A program made the position numbers and the translations under genes. Below are positions 24,729-31,811 of a stretch of DNA of 40,736 nucleotides, piece after piece. The stretch comes from a virus, in the IMG/VR virus record IMGVR_UViG_3300027608_000068, positions 1-40,736 of that record. One strand, 5' to 3'. Positions within the stretch are counted from its first letter, which is position 1. Each line of letters starts with the position of its first letter. Under the pieces are notes generated by a model. It had not been told where the DNA came from. It did no database searches and saw only the letters and a list, made by a program, of their open reading frames with translations.

Positions 24729-26777
24729 TTACTTACTTGTCGCTCGGAATACGCCATCCCAACCCTCACCCGGATCGTTCTTCTGCAGTTCCTGAATACG
24801 TTCAATCATCATCTCGTAGTATTCCTTCATATCAATCATATCCAGACTCCGCATAATGTCTCGGCCCAATGCAATTGCTTTCTCCCATTCGCGGGCTCGG
24901 TAATGGGCAAGGAACTGATTGTGTGTGGAAGTATAAAGATGAACGCCCTTATCGAATACCGTGTAAATTCTCACTCCGTCTTTCTTTCCTTTCACCGCAA
25001 TGCAATCCAATTCAAGTGTCGGATAAACATCCTTGACATACTGTTGCGTAATCGGACCAATAATAATCTTCACGTGATAGGGCTTGGACTGACCCTCAAG
25101 ACGGCTCGCAAGGTTCACCGAGTCACCGAGGCAGGTATAATCGAATCGTTGTGTTGAACCCATATTGCCCACCACTACGGTTCCAGTATTGACTCCGAGT
25201 CCCATACCAAATGCAGGAACGCCTTCCGCAGTGACTTCTTTATTGAATGCCTTGAGGCTACCCAACATTTGCAGACCCGTGCGTACCGCATTCAACGCAT
25301 GGTTCTTATCGTCGAGAGGAGCGTTCCAGAAAGCCATCTGAGCATCCCCAATATACTTATCCAGAGTGCCTTCGTTCTGCAATATCGCCTGAGTCATTGC
25401 CGTCATGTACCGATTCATAATACTTGTGAGACCCTGCACATTTGCGCCATAGTGTTCCGAGATAGCGGTGAAGCCACGAACATCCGTAAACATAATTGAC
25501 AGCTCTCGCGATTCGCCACCCAGTCGAAGAAGTTCTGGATTCTTTTGAAGTTTCTCGACCAGTGCAGGAGACAGGTAGGTTCCAAATTGTTTCTTGATCT
25601 GCTGCTTGAGTTTGAACTCCATGACGAATCGCATAAAGATGGATCCCGACCAGGTAATGAACGCAGCAATCGTAGGCCACGTATAATCTGCAAGATAACC
25701 TTTATTGAAAAGATCAATTCCAGCAAAGTAAGGACACATAAAGATGAGTACGACAATCAGAGCACTTAACCAGTATGGACCCCAGACGGCAGCGCCAATT
25801 GCAATGAGTGCCATTCCGGTGCCAATTGCAATCTCGTAAAGATCAAACTCTGCGGGACGTTCAAGTCGGTTACCGTCAAGAAGCATCTGAAGTGTCTGCA
25901 ATGCAGTTTCGTGACCATACATGACTCCCACGGGAGTGGCCACGGTATTTGCAAGACCTTCCGCGGTGAGAGCGATCACGACAACCTTATCCTTCACATT
26001 CCACGTTTCAGTGGTATAAGGAATGGCGGGAAAGGTATATTTAAAATTGATCCAAACTCGGCCATTGCCATCCGTCTTAATGGGTGGTGTTCCCGGCACT
26101 CGAATGGCAGAAACCCCTGCTGGACTCATCTTTACCTGATAACTTGTCTGCCCACCAAAGACACGAAGAATCTCCAATGGAAGAGTCGGATACTTTTCTT
26201 TCTGAATCTGAATGAGTAAAGGAAGACGGCGAACAACTCCATCAAGTTCCGGCGCCGTGAGTAACATTCCCACGCCCGCGGACGCCTCGCCAATCTCTTT
26301 TAAAGGACCAATGGCTGCTGGATAATCATATAACCAATCGTCAGTGCTACCACCAATTGTAGCTGCTCCACGAGGAACAGGAACACCTTTTCCTTTGGAC
26401 GATGCGGATTGTGCAGTAATGACGGGTGCTGCTAAAAGAGCCTCAATAAATTCTTTATCTCCGCCAAGGCGATCGGTTTCAGCAAAGATGATGGGCAATA
26501 CAACTCCGGATGCTCCGGACTCCATTGCCTTCTTAATTGCTCCGGCGAGTTGAGTACGTTTCCAGGGCCATTGACCATTCTTTTCAAGTGCTGCCTCATC
26601 AATCTCAATGACAACAGTGGATTCGGATTGAACCTTCGTTTGATTCCTTTGATAAAAATCTAACCCCTTTAAGCGAGCCACCTCGATGGGAAAAGGATCT
26701 GCAATTCGAAGAGCTACAGCAACCGCAAGAAGACCAAGACCCACAATCATGATCTTTGTTGTGTGAGCAATCTTCAT
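24729..26777 (-). CDS. CHASE2-domain transmembrane adenylyl cyclase
   Basis: The 682-aa protein has a TM helix at about 7-27, a periplasmic CHASE2 sensor (about 30-310: KGLDFYQRNQ, IEIDEAALEKNGQWPWKRTQ), three TM helices (about 312-385), and a class III cyclase domain (about 420-610). Catalytic residues are present: metal-binding Asp432 (FTDVRGFT) and Asp478 (KYIGDAQMAFW), adenine-selecting Lys474 and Asp546, and transition-state Asn555 and Arg559 (GDSVNLASRLEG). It should therefore make cAMP from ATP at the inner membrane in response to a periplasmic signal. A C-terminal helical tail follows (about 620-682). It is the last gene of the curli-like operon and overlaps the FecR gene by 4 nt. Confidence 0.95.
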   Translation of the reverse strand: MKIAHTTKIMIVGLGLLAVAVALRIADPFPIEVARLKGLDFYQRNQTKVQSESTVVIEIDEAALEKNGQWPWKRTQLAGAIKKAMESGASGVVLPIIFAETDRLGGDKEFIEALLAAPVITAQSASSKGKGVPVPRGAATIGGSTDDWLYDYPAAIGPLKEIGEASAGVGMLLTAPELDGVVRRLPLLIQIQKEKYPTLPLEILRVFGGQTSYQVKMSPAGVSAIRVPGTPPIKTDGNGRVWINFKYTFPAIPYTTETWNVKDKVVVIALTAEGLANTVATPVGVMYGHETALQTLQMLLDGNRLERPAEFDLYEIAIGTGMALIAIGAAVWGPYWLSALIVVLIFMCPYFAGIDLFNKGYLADYTWPTIAAFITWSGSIFMRFVMEFKLKQQIKKQFGTYLSPALVEKLQKNPELLRLGGESRELSIMFTDVRGFTAISEHYGANVQGLTSIMNRYMTAMTQAILQNEGTLDKYIGDAQMAFWNAPLDDKNHALNAVRTGLQMLGSLKAFNKEVTAEGVPAFGMGLGVNTGTVVVGNMGSTQRFDYTCLGDSVNLASRLEGQSKPYHVKIIIGPITQQYVKDVYPTLELDCIAVKGKKDGVRIYTVFDKGVHLYTSTHNQFLAHYRAREWEKAIALGRDIMRSLDMIDMKEYYEMMIERIQELQKNDPGEGWDGVFRATSK

Positions 26778-27901
26778 TTCTGTATGATATTTATCTTTAC
26801 CTTATCTCCGAAGTTGAGTTGATAGAATGTTGTGCCGTTTCCATCCGTAATGGAAAATGTTGCACTCGTGTCACCTTTTAATTTATAGTGAATGTGACCA
26901 CGGCTTGTTGTCACGTTGAGAACAGCATTCACTCCATCGCTCGCAAAAGGACTTCCACTTTGTATAGGTGTTGTATATGTGAGAGGAGGCAACGCAAGTA
27001 TTGTTTCCTTGACCGCCTCGAGTGTCTGAGGTTGCAGTGCCGATAAATTTAATACTGGACTTGATTCAACAGTGGCTTCTTCAACCGCGGCTTGAACCGG
27101 AGCAGCAGTGGCTTCCACCTGAGCAACCGCAGTTGCAGTGTCAGCCTTGGCCGCTTTCTTATTTGATTTACTATCACCACCATCATCGCTTGCTCCACTT
27201 TGATTACCGGCATTCTTCTTTGTCTCCTTTGCCGCCTGAGTTACAACCTTTGGAGTTTCAACCATGATCATATTATTAATCTTGCTTTCATCCTGAAATT
27301 CAAGAATAACCGGAATGGATGGTGAGGACTGCAAAGAGGTGACGAGTGTTGCCTGATATGCTTTATCCATGATTACACTTCCTCCTGCATTGCTCACCTC
27401 GATGATTCCTACAATGCTGGGCAATCCGGATGAATTTGGTAACGATGGAAGCAGAACCACAAGGCTCTTTCCATCTTCTGATACCGTCATCGAGAAGTCC
27501 GTACCACGAACGGAAATTTTTGCGGTCGGAGTCTCAACTCGTACATTCTCGCGAGTATTCTTTGCAATAAGACCCGAGGCATATCTTACTGTTCCAAAAG
27601 CAGTCTTCATCGAAAGCCTTCCTTTTTCCGAGGACGCATCGTAGACGAACTCATCAATCTTTAACTTGGAAAACTCCGTTACCTGCATTCGAGTGTCATC
27701 CTCGAAGGTAATGGACACTCGAGCCTTGAGTGTCTCAATAGTATCCTCCGCTTCTAACTCGGTGCCAACCTCTCCTACAATCTTTTTCTCTCCACGAACA
27801 ATCTGAGTCGGACCGGTGACCTCGGTTAGTTTCCCAATCGAGGCACCGGCACGAACGCAGAGAAGAACCGCAAACAGAACTGCTGCGATTCTTCGATACA
27901 T
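26774..27901 (-). CDS. Secreted FecR-domain protein
   Basis: The 375-aa protein has a signal peptide (RRIAAVLFAVLLCVRAGA) and a FecR domain at about residues 20-200: GEVGTELEAEDTIETLKARV, SITFEDDTRMQVTEFSKLKI, MKTAFGTVRYASGLIA and VRVETPTAKISVRGTDFSMT. A low-complexity Ala/Lys/Val linker (about 225-285) leads to a C-terminal beta-rich segment (GHIHYKLKGDTSATFSITDG). FecR domains are periplasmic, and in bacteria such genes often stand beside CHASE2 cyclase genes. It probably passes an envelope signal to the cyclase or anchors the curli pore, but that is inference. It is the eighth gene of the operon, 7 nt after the curlin-like gene. Confidence 0.88.
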   Translation of the reverse strand: MYRRIAAVLFAVLLCVRAGASIGKLTEVTGPTQIVRGEKKIVGEVGTELEAEDTIETLKARVSITFEDDTRMQVTEFSKLKIDEFVYDASSEKGRLSMKTAFGTVRYASGLIAKNTRENVRVETPTAKISVRGTDFSMTVSEDGKSLVVLLPSLPNSSGLPSIVGIIEVSNAGGSVIMDKAYQATLVTSLQSSPSIPVILEFQDESKINNMIMVETPKVVTQAAKETKKNAGNQSGASDDGGDSKSNKKAAKADTATAVAQVEATAAPVQAAVEEATVESSPVLNLSALQPQTLEAVKETILALPPLTYTTPIQSGSPFASDGVNAVLNVTTSRGHIHYKLKGDTSATFSITDGNGTTFYQLNFGDKVKINIIQK

Positions 27902-27908
27902 GACATTC

Positions 27909-28616
27909 TTAAGGTCCGCCTGGTCCCGTCTGCTGAATCGATACTGTATTGCTCGATCCAGTTAGGTTAAGAACTGCCGTTTGTTTTTCAACTCCACTCT
28001 GAGCCACGGTCAAAGAGTTTGAACTTCCCGTAATTGTAACGGTCTGTTCATGTCCTGTTCCTACACTGAGTCCAGCCGGGTTACCCGACTGAGTCGAGAG
28101 AACGGTATTGGAGCTTCCAGCAATGGTATAATCAAGAGTATTGTATTTACCAGAGATCACACCAAACCGCATCACGTTACTATTGCCAGTGACATCAAAC
28201 GTGATATCGCTATCCGTGAGTGTCGCCTTTGTAGTCGACTGAGCGGTCGAGTCATTATTCAGGATGAACGTATTGGAATTTCCCGTGAAGTCCATTGCAA
28301 GAGTATTGTTTGCTCCGTTCGCGAAGTATTTTTGAATATTACTATCGCCCGTGGTGATTGATGCCAAGTCGAGATTCGCTCCGAGAAACGAAAAGTTCGC
28401 TGCGTTATTATCTCCGATTTGCGACAGTGCAAAGACCACATTGTCCGATGTGATTTCACTGGGCGTTTGGGAAGATCCGATGGTATTGCTCGATCCAGTC
28501 TGTACCAGTGTGGTAGAGCCGGACGTACTGATTTGGTTCACATAGATTGAATTTTGCGCTGAGACTGATAGAATCAGAGCAAGAAACAAAGTGAATATTT
28601 TTGTTATGTGTTTCAT
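27909..28616 (-). CDS. Curlin-like secreted amyloid subunit (CsgA/CsgB-like)
   Basis: The 235-aa product has a signal peptide (KHITKIFTLFLALILSVSA) and then ten G-x-x-N motifs at residues 41, 68, 90, 101, 112, 144, 156, 167, 197 and 220, several as TG(S/N)SN. Two occur in the full curlin form Q-x-G-x-x-N (Q39, Q66). Spacings are close to 11 or multiples of 11, which suggests a beta-solenoid with 11-residue rungs. E. coli CsgA has five longer repeats. The gene lies 2 nt from CsgG, which would export it. No separate nucleator (CsgB) is seen, and this protein may do both jobs. Confidence 0.8.
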   Translation of the reverse strand: MKHITKIFTLFLALILSVSAQNSIYVNQISTSGSTTLVQTGSSNTIGSSQTPSEITSDNVVFALSQIGDNNAANFSFLGANLDLASITTGDSNIQKYFANGANNTLAMDFTGNSNTFILNNDSTAQSTTKATLTDSDITFDVTGNSNVMRFGVISGKYNTLDYTIAGSSNTVLSTQSGNPAGLSVGTGHEQTVTITGSSNSLTVAQSGVEKQTAVLNLTGSSNTVSIQQTGPGGP

Positions 28617-28618
28617 TT

Positions 28619-29452
28619 TTATTTTGCTGTTGTGATAGTGCTATTAATGTTGGATTGAATTGGTTCTTTGACAAATTTCCAAAGGCCTTCAGCCTCCCCT
28701 AATTTTACAATTTCAATGACTGCCTGATCAATAGCGCTCCGAACGGCAATGCCATTCGGTTCATTTGCAGTGATACCTAGCTCTGACTCAATCGGGGTTG
28801 TTCCATGATCATAAAATCGAAAAAGGTTTCCAGAGACCGCCACACTTGTAATGGTCTTTGTAACCGCAACGCTCAGAAGGACCTCTCCAGTCTGAACACT
28901 TATAAGACGCAACGAAATAGTTACAACGTCTTTCCGGTATTGTGTACTTGCCGAAATTCCAAGAGCACTGGCACCGGCTCCTCCGGTAAGGATATTTGTG
29001 TCATATCCAATAATGCCACCCTCCGCGATGATGCCCGCAAAGAGCATGGGAGAAAGCTTTTCAGCATTCTTTCCAATAAAAGTATCACGAGTCTGAGCAA
29101 TGAGCTGTCTTTCTTTTATGATGTTATCAAGACTTGCTCGTTCAAGTACCTGAAACCATTTACCCTTTCCAGCGGCGCGAAGGCCATCAATGAGCCAACT
29201 CTCTGCACCCTGAGTAACTGCCGAGGAGAAGGTGGCGTAGGCATCCACAGTTTTTCTCTGTCCCGTTTTATCCGCAAATCCGTAGACTGCAATCGTCATG
29301 CGTTGGCCATCCAGCGCGGGAAGACTCTCGAGCTGTTTTGCTAGGGGAGATACCTGCGCGCGGGGTGCCTCTAGGATTCCTGGTTTTGTTGCAACAGATG
29401 CACAACCAGAGAACCATAACGCAGAGAGTGTGAGTATGAATACACGCAGCAT
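28619..29452 (-). CDS. csgG: CsgG curli secretion pore lipoprotein
   Basis: This is 277 aa, the same length as E. coli CsgG. A lipobox (WFSGC, Cys17) sends it to the outer membrane. The match is clear: LERASLDNIIKERQLIAQTR, GIIAEGGIIGYDTNILTGGA, GISASTQYRKDVVTISLRLI, VQTGEVLLSVAVTKTI and FRFYDHGTT. In E. coli, Tyr51, Asn55 and Phe56 form the pore constriction. The corresponding loop here (VDAYATFSSAV) keeps an aromatic pair, Tyr72 and Phe75, but has Thr in place of Asn. It forms the nonameric outer-membrane channel for curlin. CsgF, its partner, is encoded 6 nt upstream. Confidence 0.95.
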   Translation of the reverse strand: MLRVFILTLSALWFSGCASVATKPGILEAPRAQVSPLAKQLESLPALDGQRMTIAVYGFADKTGQRKTVDAYATFSSAVTQGAESWLIDGLRAAGKGKWFQVLERASLDNIIKERQLIAQTRDTFIGKNAEKLSPMLFAGIIAEGGIIGYDTNILTGGAGASALGISASTQYRKDVVTISLRLISVQTGEVLLSVAVTKTITSVAVSGNLFRFYDHGTTPIESELGITANEPNGIAVRSAIDQAVIEIVKLGEAEGLWKFVKEPIQSNINSTITTAK

Positions 29453-29458
29453 TACGGG

Positions 29459-29920
29459 TTATCCCCCACCGGGTAAGGTCAGAGTTCCGACAGGAACCTG
29501 AATTTCTGTTGTATTTCCCGTAGCAGGATCAACGATGTAGAGTGTAACCATATCGCCATTCTTCTGCCACGTGACCGTTGCTCCTCCCTGAAGATTGATA
29601 ATACCAAAACTGGCACCTCCGGCATTAAAGATTGCATCCGTCACCTGCGAGGCTAATTGAGAATAGATTCTAGCTTGTAGGTTATTGATGAAGTTGTTAA
29701 GAGGGGTACTCGATGCTGTGACTTTTGCCGTTTCCGCTTCTGCTTTTGCTTGGTCTTTGAGAGCTTGCTTGCGCGTACGCGCGAGGTTTTCGACGGTAAG
29801 TTCATGGGATGAGAATCCAATTCCACTAAAGAGTGGAGATTTAAAACTCTGCACCATATCCGAGCAATACGCCCGATTAAGGAGTAGGAGGCTGAGGAGG
29901 AGGTGTGAGAGGTATTTCAT
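29459..29920 (-). CDS. csgF: CsgF-like curli assembly factor
   Basis: I use the ATG at 29920 (153 aa), because it begins a signal peptide (MKYLSHLLLSLLLLNRAYCS). The longer frame from 29977 has no signal peptide at its start and lies inside the previous gene. The mature N terminus DMVQSFKSPLFSGIGFSSHE corresponds to E. coli CsgF TMTFQFRNPNFGGNPNNG, the part that plugs into the CsgG channel. LNNFINNLQARIYSQLASQV matches LDNFTQAIQSQILGGLLS, and a beta segment with DPATGNTTEIQV matches DRKTGQTSTIQV. CsgF holds the nucleator at the cell surface. The gene overlaps the preceding ORF by 44 nt. Confidence 0.88.
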   Translation of the reverse strand: MKYLSHLLLSLLLLNRAYCSDMVQSFKSPLFSGIGFSSHELTVENLARTRKQALKDQAKAEAETAKVTASSTPLNNFINNLQARIYSQLASQVTDAIFNAGGASFGIINLQGGATVTWQKNGDMVTLYIVDPATGNTTEIQVPVGTLTLPGGG

Positions 29921-30200
29921 TCGAAGAGGCTTTAGGTTCTGTGGGAAAGGGAGACGATGTCCCGCGTTGTAGTTCAATCGAGGTATTAATCTTTTGCTCG
30001 AGTCGAATCATGTCATTGTCGAGCATGCGAATTCGATCGATCAAAGCAATCATTGTCTTCTTTGCTTCTGATAGCTTCGAGTTAATGTTCTCCGTCACAA
30101 ATTTCCAAACAAAGTAAATAAAGTATGCCATTCCACCCGCCGCAATCATTGGCATGCCGTACTGATTGATGAGTGTTTTGAGTTCGCTCGATTCAATCAT
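29877..30200 (-). CDS. Small membrane protein with coiled coil, operon paralogue 2
   Basis: The 107-aa protein has one TM helix (MPMIAAGGMAYFIYFVWKFV, about residues 16-35), a helical region with LIDRIRMLDNDMIRLEQKIN (about 52-71) and a Pro-rich tail (PLTPPPQPPTP). The RIR-x-x-(D/N)-ND-(M/L)-IR core recurs in the preceding gene, so the two appear paralogous. The function is unknown. It lies upstream of CsgF, a position that suits an inner-membrane partner of the secretion system or a holin-like protein. No start other than the ATG at 30200 is favoured. Confidence 0.7.
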   Translation of the reverse strand: MIESSELKTLINQYGMPMIAAGGMAYFIYFVWKFVTENINSKLSEAKKTMIALIDRIRMLDNDMIRLEQKINTSIELQRGTSSPFPTEPKASSNEIPLTPPPQPPTP

Positions 30201-30206
30201 GGTGGA

Positions 30207-30491
30207 TTAGTCCTTTCGAGCGTCGGTTTTTCCGTCTGCTCGTGACAATCTTTCAAGATCAACACGAAGGCCAAAGCGAGATGATACTAGTGCATCAATA
30301 CGAATAAGGTCATTATTCATTGTCCGAATGCGATTATTCAGCATGTTGGCCAATCCATTCAGTGACTCAACATCGTCAACCACACCCGCAAGAATGTACT
30401 TCAGGAGAATGACAATAAAGACTCCGCTCGCGATAACCGCAGAAACAGAGAATCCAAGATCCGCTAAAGATTTAAGTGTGTCAATGCTCAT
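30207..30491 (-). CDS. Small membrane protein with coiled coil, operon paralogue 1
   Basis: The 94-aa protein has one TM helix (FSVSAVIASGVFIVILLKYI, about residues 14-33) and a helical segment containing LNNRIRTMNNDLIRIDALVS, close to the RIRMLDNDMIRL segment of the next gene. The tail is basic (RLSRADGKTDARKD). The ATG overlaps the end of the 88-aa gene by 4 nt and the stop is 6 nt before paralogue 2. Function unknown. A holin/antiholin-like pair and an inner-membrane scaffold for the curli machine are both possible readings. Confidence 0.7.
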   Translation of the reverse strand: MSIDTLKSLADLGFSVSAVIASGVFIVILLKYILAGVVDDVESLNGLANMLNNRIRTMNNDLIRIDALVSSRFGLRVDLERLSRADGKTDARKD

Positions 30492-30754
30492 CCGCTGACA
30501 ATTTTTGAAATGTGAGCCTCGAACTCCTCAACCTTCTTTATTCGGTTGGGCCATTTAATGAACTCTTTCTCTGGATTCTTCTTGAGATTGAGCAGCAAAG
30601 GAAGAATGGCATTATAAAGACGGTTCAGTCTGTCCTCATGTACAGCCGCAGTTGATTCTGCCGCACTTGCAACCTTTGCAATGTCGAGCTCATCTTCGTC
30701 AACGGTGGTAAAGCCAAAGTCAAAAGGAATATCAGAATTATTAGTTGCACACAT
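30488..30754 (-). CDS. Conserved small T4-like phage protein
   Basis: The 88-aa product starts NSDIPFDFGFTTVDEDELDI and ends with a helical part, LYNAILPLLLNLKKNPEKEF followed by IKWPNRIKKVEEFEAHI. A similar small protein with the KNPEK-(E/D)-(F/Y)-IxWPxR pattern is common in marine T4-like phages, so this gene is probably native to the phage and not part of the acquired cassette. It is acidic at the N terminus and has no TM helix. It overlaps the neighbouring genes at both ends (14 nt and 4 nt). Confidence 0.75.
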   Translation of the reverse strand: MCATNNSDIPFDFGFTTVDEDELDIAKVASAAESTAAVHEDRLNRLYNAILPLLLNLKKNPEKEFIKWPNRIKKVEEFEAHISKIVSG

Positions 30755-30905
30755 GATTAAAATAGATAAGAATGAGAGTTGCGAGTCCGGATCCGATTAT
30801 AATTCCAAAGCAAAATGCCGTAATCATATTGCACTGAGACCATATACGCGTTCCTACGGAAGAATATGCGTATTTTTCGGCTTTGGACTGTTGAGGTGAA
30901 TTCAT
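30741..30905 (-). CDS. 54-aa membrane protein, first gene of the curli-like operon
   Basis: The ORF runs from ATG 30905 to TAA 30741. The N-terminal 28 residues are polar (NSPQQSKAEKYAYSSVGTRI) and are followed by one long hydrophobic helix (MITAFCFGIIIGSGLATLIL, about residues 27-46) and a short tail HVCN. It overlaps the next start by 14 nt, typical of this operon. The topology (N-in, single TM) fits a small membrane partner or pinholin-like protein, but no family is recognised. It lies just downstream of the hairpin and late promoter at 30914-30967. Confidence 0.6.
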   Translation of the reverse strand: MNSPQQSKAEKYAYSSVGTRIWSQCNMITAFCFGIIIGSGLATLILIYFNHVCN

Positions 30906-30913
30906 TGAGACGT

Positions 30914-30951
30914 AAAAAAGGCTACTTCATCATAACGAATAAAGTAGCCTT
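30914..30951 (-). terminator. Terminator-like hairpin at the head of the curli-like operon
   Basis: Minus-strand AAGGCTACTT and AAGTAGCCTT form a 10-bp stem with a 14-nt loop, followed by a T6 run and then the ATG at 30905. It should end leftward transcripts from the two genes upstream. It also falls within the first 40 nt of any RNA begun at the late promoter at 30960-30967, so it could attenuate the operon. Confidence 0.75.
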
Positions 30952-30959
30952 CAATGCAC

Positions 30960-30967
30960 TATTTATA
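30960..30967 (-). promoter_or_regulatory. Late promoter for the curli-like operon
   Basis: Minus-strand TATAAATA. Transcription would begin near 30954, immediately before the hairpin at 30951-30918, and run into the nine-gene operon. No other promoter with a good match was seen before the first gene. Confidence 0.6.
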
Positions 30968-30977
30968 TAAAATACTT

Positions 30978-31148
30978 CTAGAACTTTTCTTCGAATATTG
31001 CTTGCATCACCGCGGTTTCTTCTATTGTAAATTCATAACAATTAGAATTCATTTTAGCTTTTGTTTTTGAATTCAGAATGCGATAGTGTTCTCTATCATC
31101 AAACTCATTCACTCCAGTCTCATCAATCAGATAGTCCCAATTTTTCAT
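30978..31148 (-). CDS. Hypothetical 56-aa protein
   Basis: I favour the ATG at 31148 (MKNWDYLIDETGVNEFDDRE). A TACAAT -10-like box lies 7 nt before it, a spacing seen at other genes here. An ATG at 31178 would add ten hydrophobic residues. The protein is acidic, with YRILNSKTKAKMNSNCYEFT and IEETAVMQAIFEEKF at the C terminus. No family is recognised. The gene ends just before the hairpin at 30951. Confidence 0.55.
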   Translation of the reverse strand: MKNWDYLIDETGVNEFDDREHYRILNSKTKAKMNSNCYEFTIEETAVMQAIFEEKF

Positions 31149-31198
31149 TAGAGATAATTGTACCACAATCATCCCCACATGTACATACTAAAAAGTAA

Positions 31199-31783
31199 CT
31201 ATTTTGATGCAATAAAAGCGCCTGTTTCGACGGGCTTCATAATGTTCTTGAAGCCGCGAACCTGAATGCACCGGAACACAAAGTAGGGCCACCAAATCAT
31301 TTTTGGTATCTTTACAATCTTTACATGCGAATTGAACATTTCCGGAACTGTTGCGTCCCAAAGTTTTACCACAACCGGGTTTCCATCCTCGGCGGATATG
31401 TTTGAAAGCATTCCCCCACGAGTGGGCTTGCGGCCAATGTACCAGTAATTGTCATACTGACCAAACTCCATGTCGCAGTCGCTCCCGTGACTAAAAAATT
31501 TAACACTCTCGATAAGATAATTAACAAAACCACCCTTGATTGTAATTCCATTCTTTCGTGGGCTCAGATAGGTGTGAAGCACTTTAAAGTTTTCTCCACG
31601 TACCACATCAATGCAGTCTTCCTTGCCACCTTGAATTGAACAGTTTTCAACAGTTGCATTGCTGCAGTTCGAGAATTTTAACACATCCGAGTAATCCGAT
31701 GCTTCAACTCCTTCAGGAATGATCCTATTTGTAACAATAGTTCCGTTTTCATAGTGAGATTCAAAGTTTTTATCAATTGCCAT
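31199..31783 (-). CDS. Right-handed beta-helix protein
   Basis: The chosen ATG (31783, 194 aa) sits 8 nt after a TATAAATA late promoter. The longer frame from 31810 would start inside that promoter. The sequence shows beta-helix rungs: SDVLKFSNCSNATVENCSIQ, GGKEDCIDVVRGENFKVLHT, RKNGITIKGGFVNYLIESVK, then WYIGRKPTRGGMLSNISAED. The N/C/G-rich turns resemble pectate-lyase-like carbohydrate-binding or depolymerase folds. Late timing suggests a virion or envelope role. No clear catalytic set is seen, and no signal peptide. The C terminus (WWPYFVFRCIQV) is hydrophobic. Confidence 0.7.
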   Translation of the reverse strand: MAIDKNFESHYENGTIVTNRIIPEGVEASDYSDVLKFSNCSNATVENCSIQGGKEDCIDVVRGENFKVLHTYLSPRKNGITIKGGFVNYLIESVKFFSHGSDCDMEFGQYDNYWYIGRKPTRGGMLSNISAEDGNPVVVKLWDATVPEMFNSHVKIVKIPKMIWWPYFVFRCIQVRGFKNIMKPVETGAFIASK

Positions 31784-31791
31784 AGTGTATC

Positions 31792-31799
31792 TATTTATA
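31792..31799 (-). promoter_or_regulatory. Late promoter for the beta-helix gene
   Basis: Minus-strand TATAAATA ends 8 nt before the ATG at 31783. It overlaps the plus-strand TATAAATA at 31798-31805 by two bases, forming a back-to-back late promoter. Confidence 0.8.
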
Positions 31800-31805
31800 T
31801 AAATA
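31798..31805 (+). promoter_or_regulatory. Late promoter for the spanin-like lipoprotein
   Basis: Plus-strand TATAAATA ends 6 nt before the ATG at 31812, so transcription would begin at or next to the start codon. No SD motif is present. Confidence 0.8.
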
Positions 31806-31811
31806 GGCAAT

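Noticed and set aside
29685-29972. Plus-strand Arg-rich ORF over the csgF region
   Set aside because: It overlaps csgF and the upstream gene, both clear on the minus strand, and has no promoter or family likeness.
29921-29977. Longer N terminus for CsgF from 29977
   Set aside because: It buries the signal peptide 19 residues inside the protein and extends the overlap with the previous gene.
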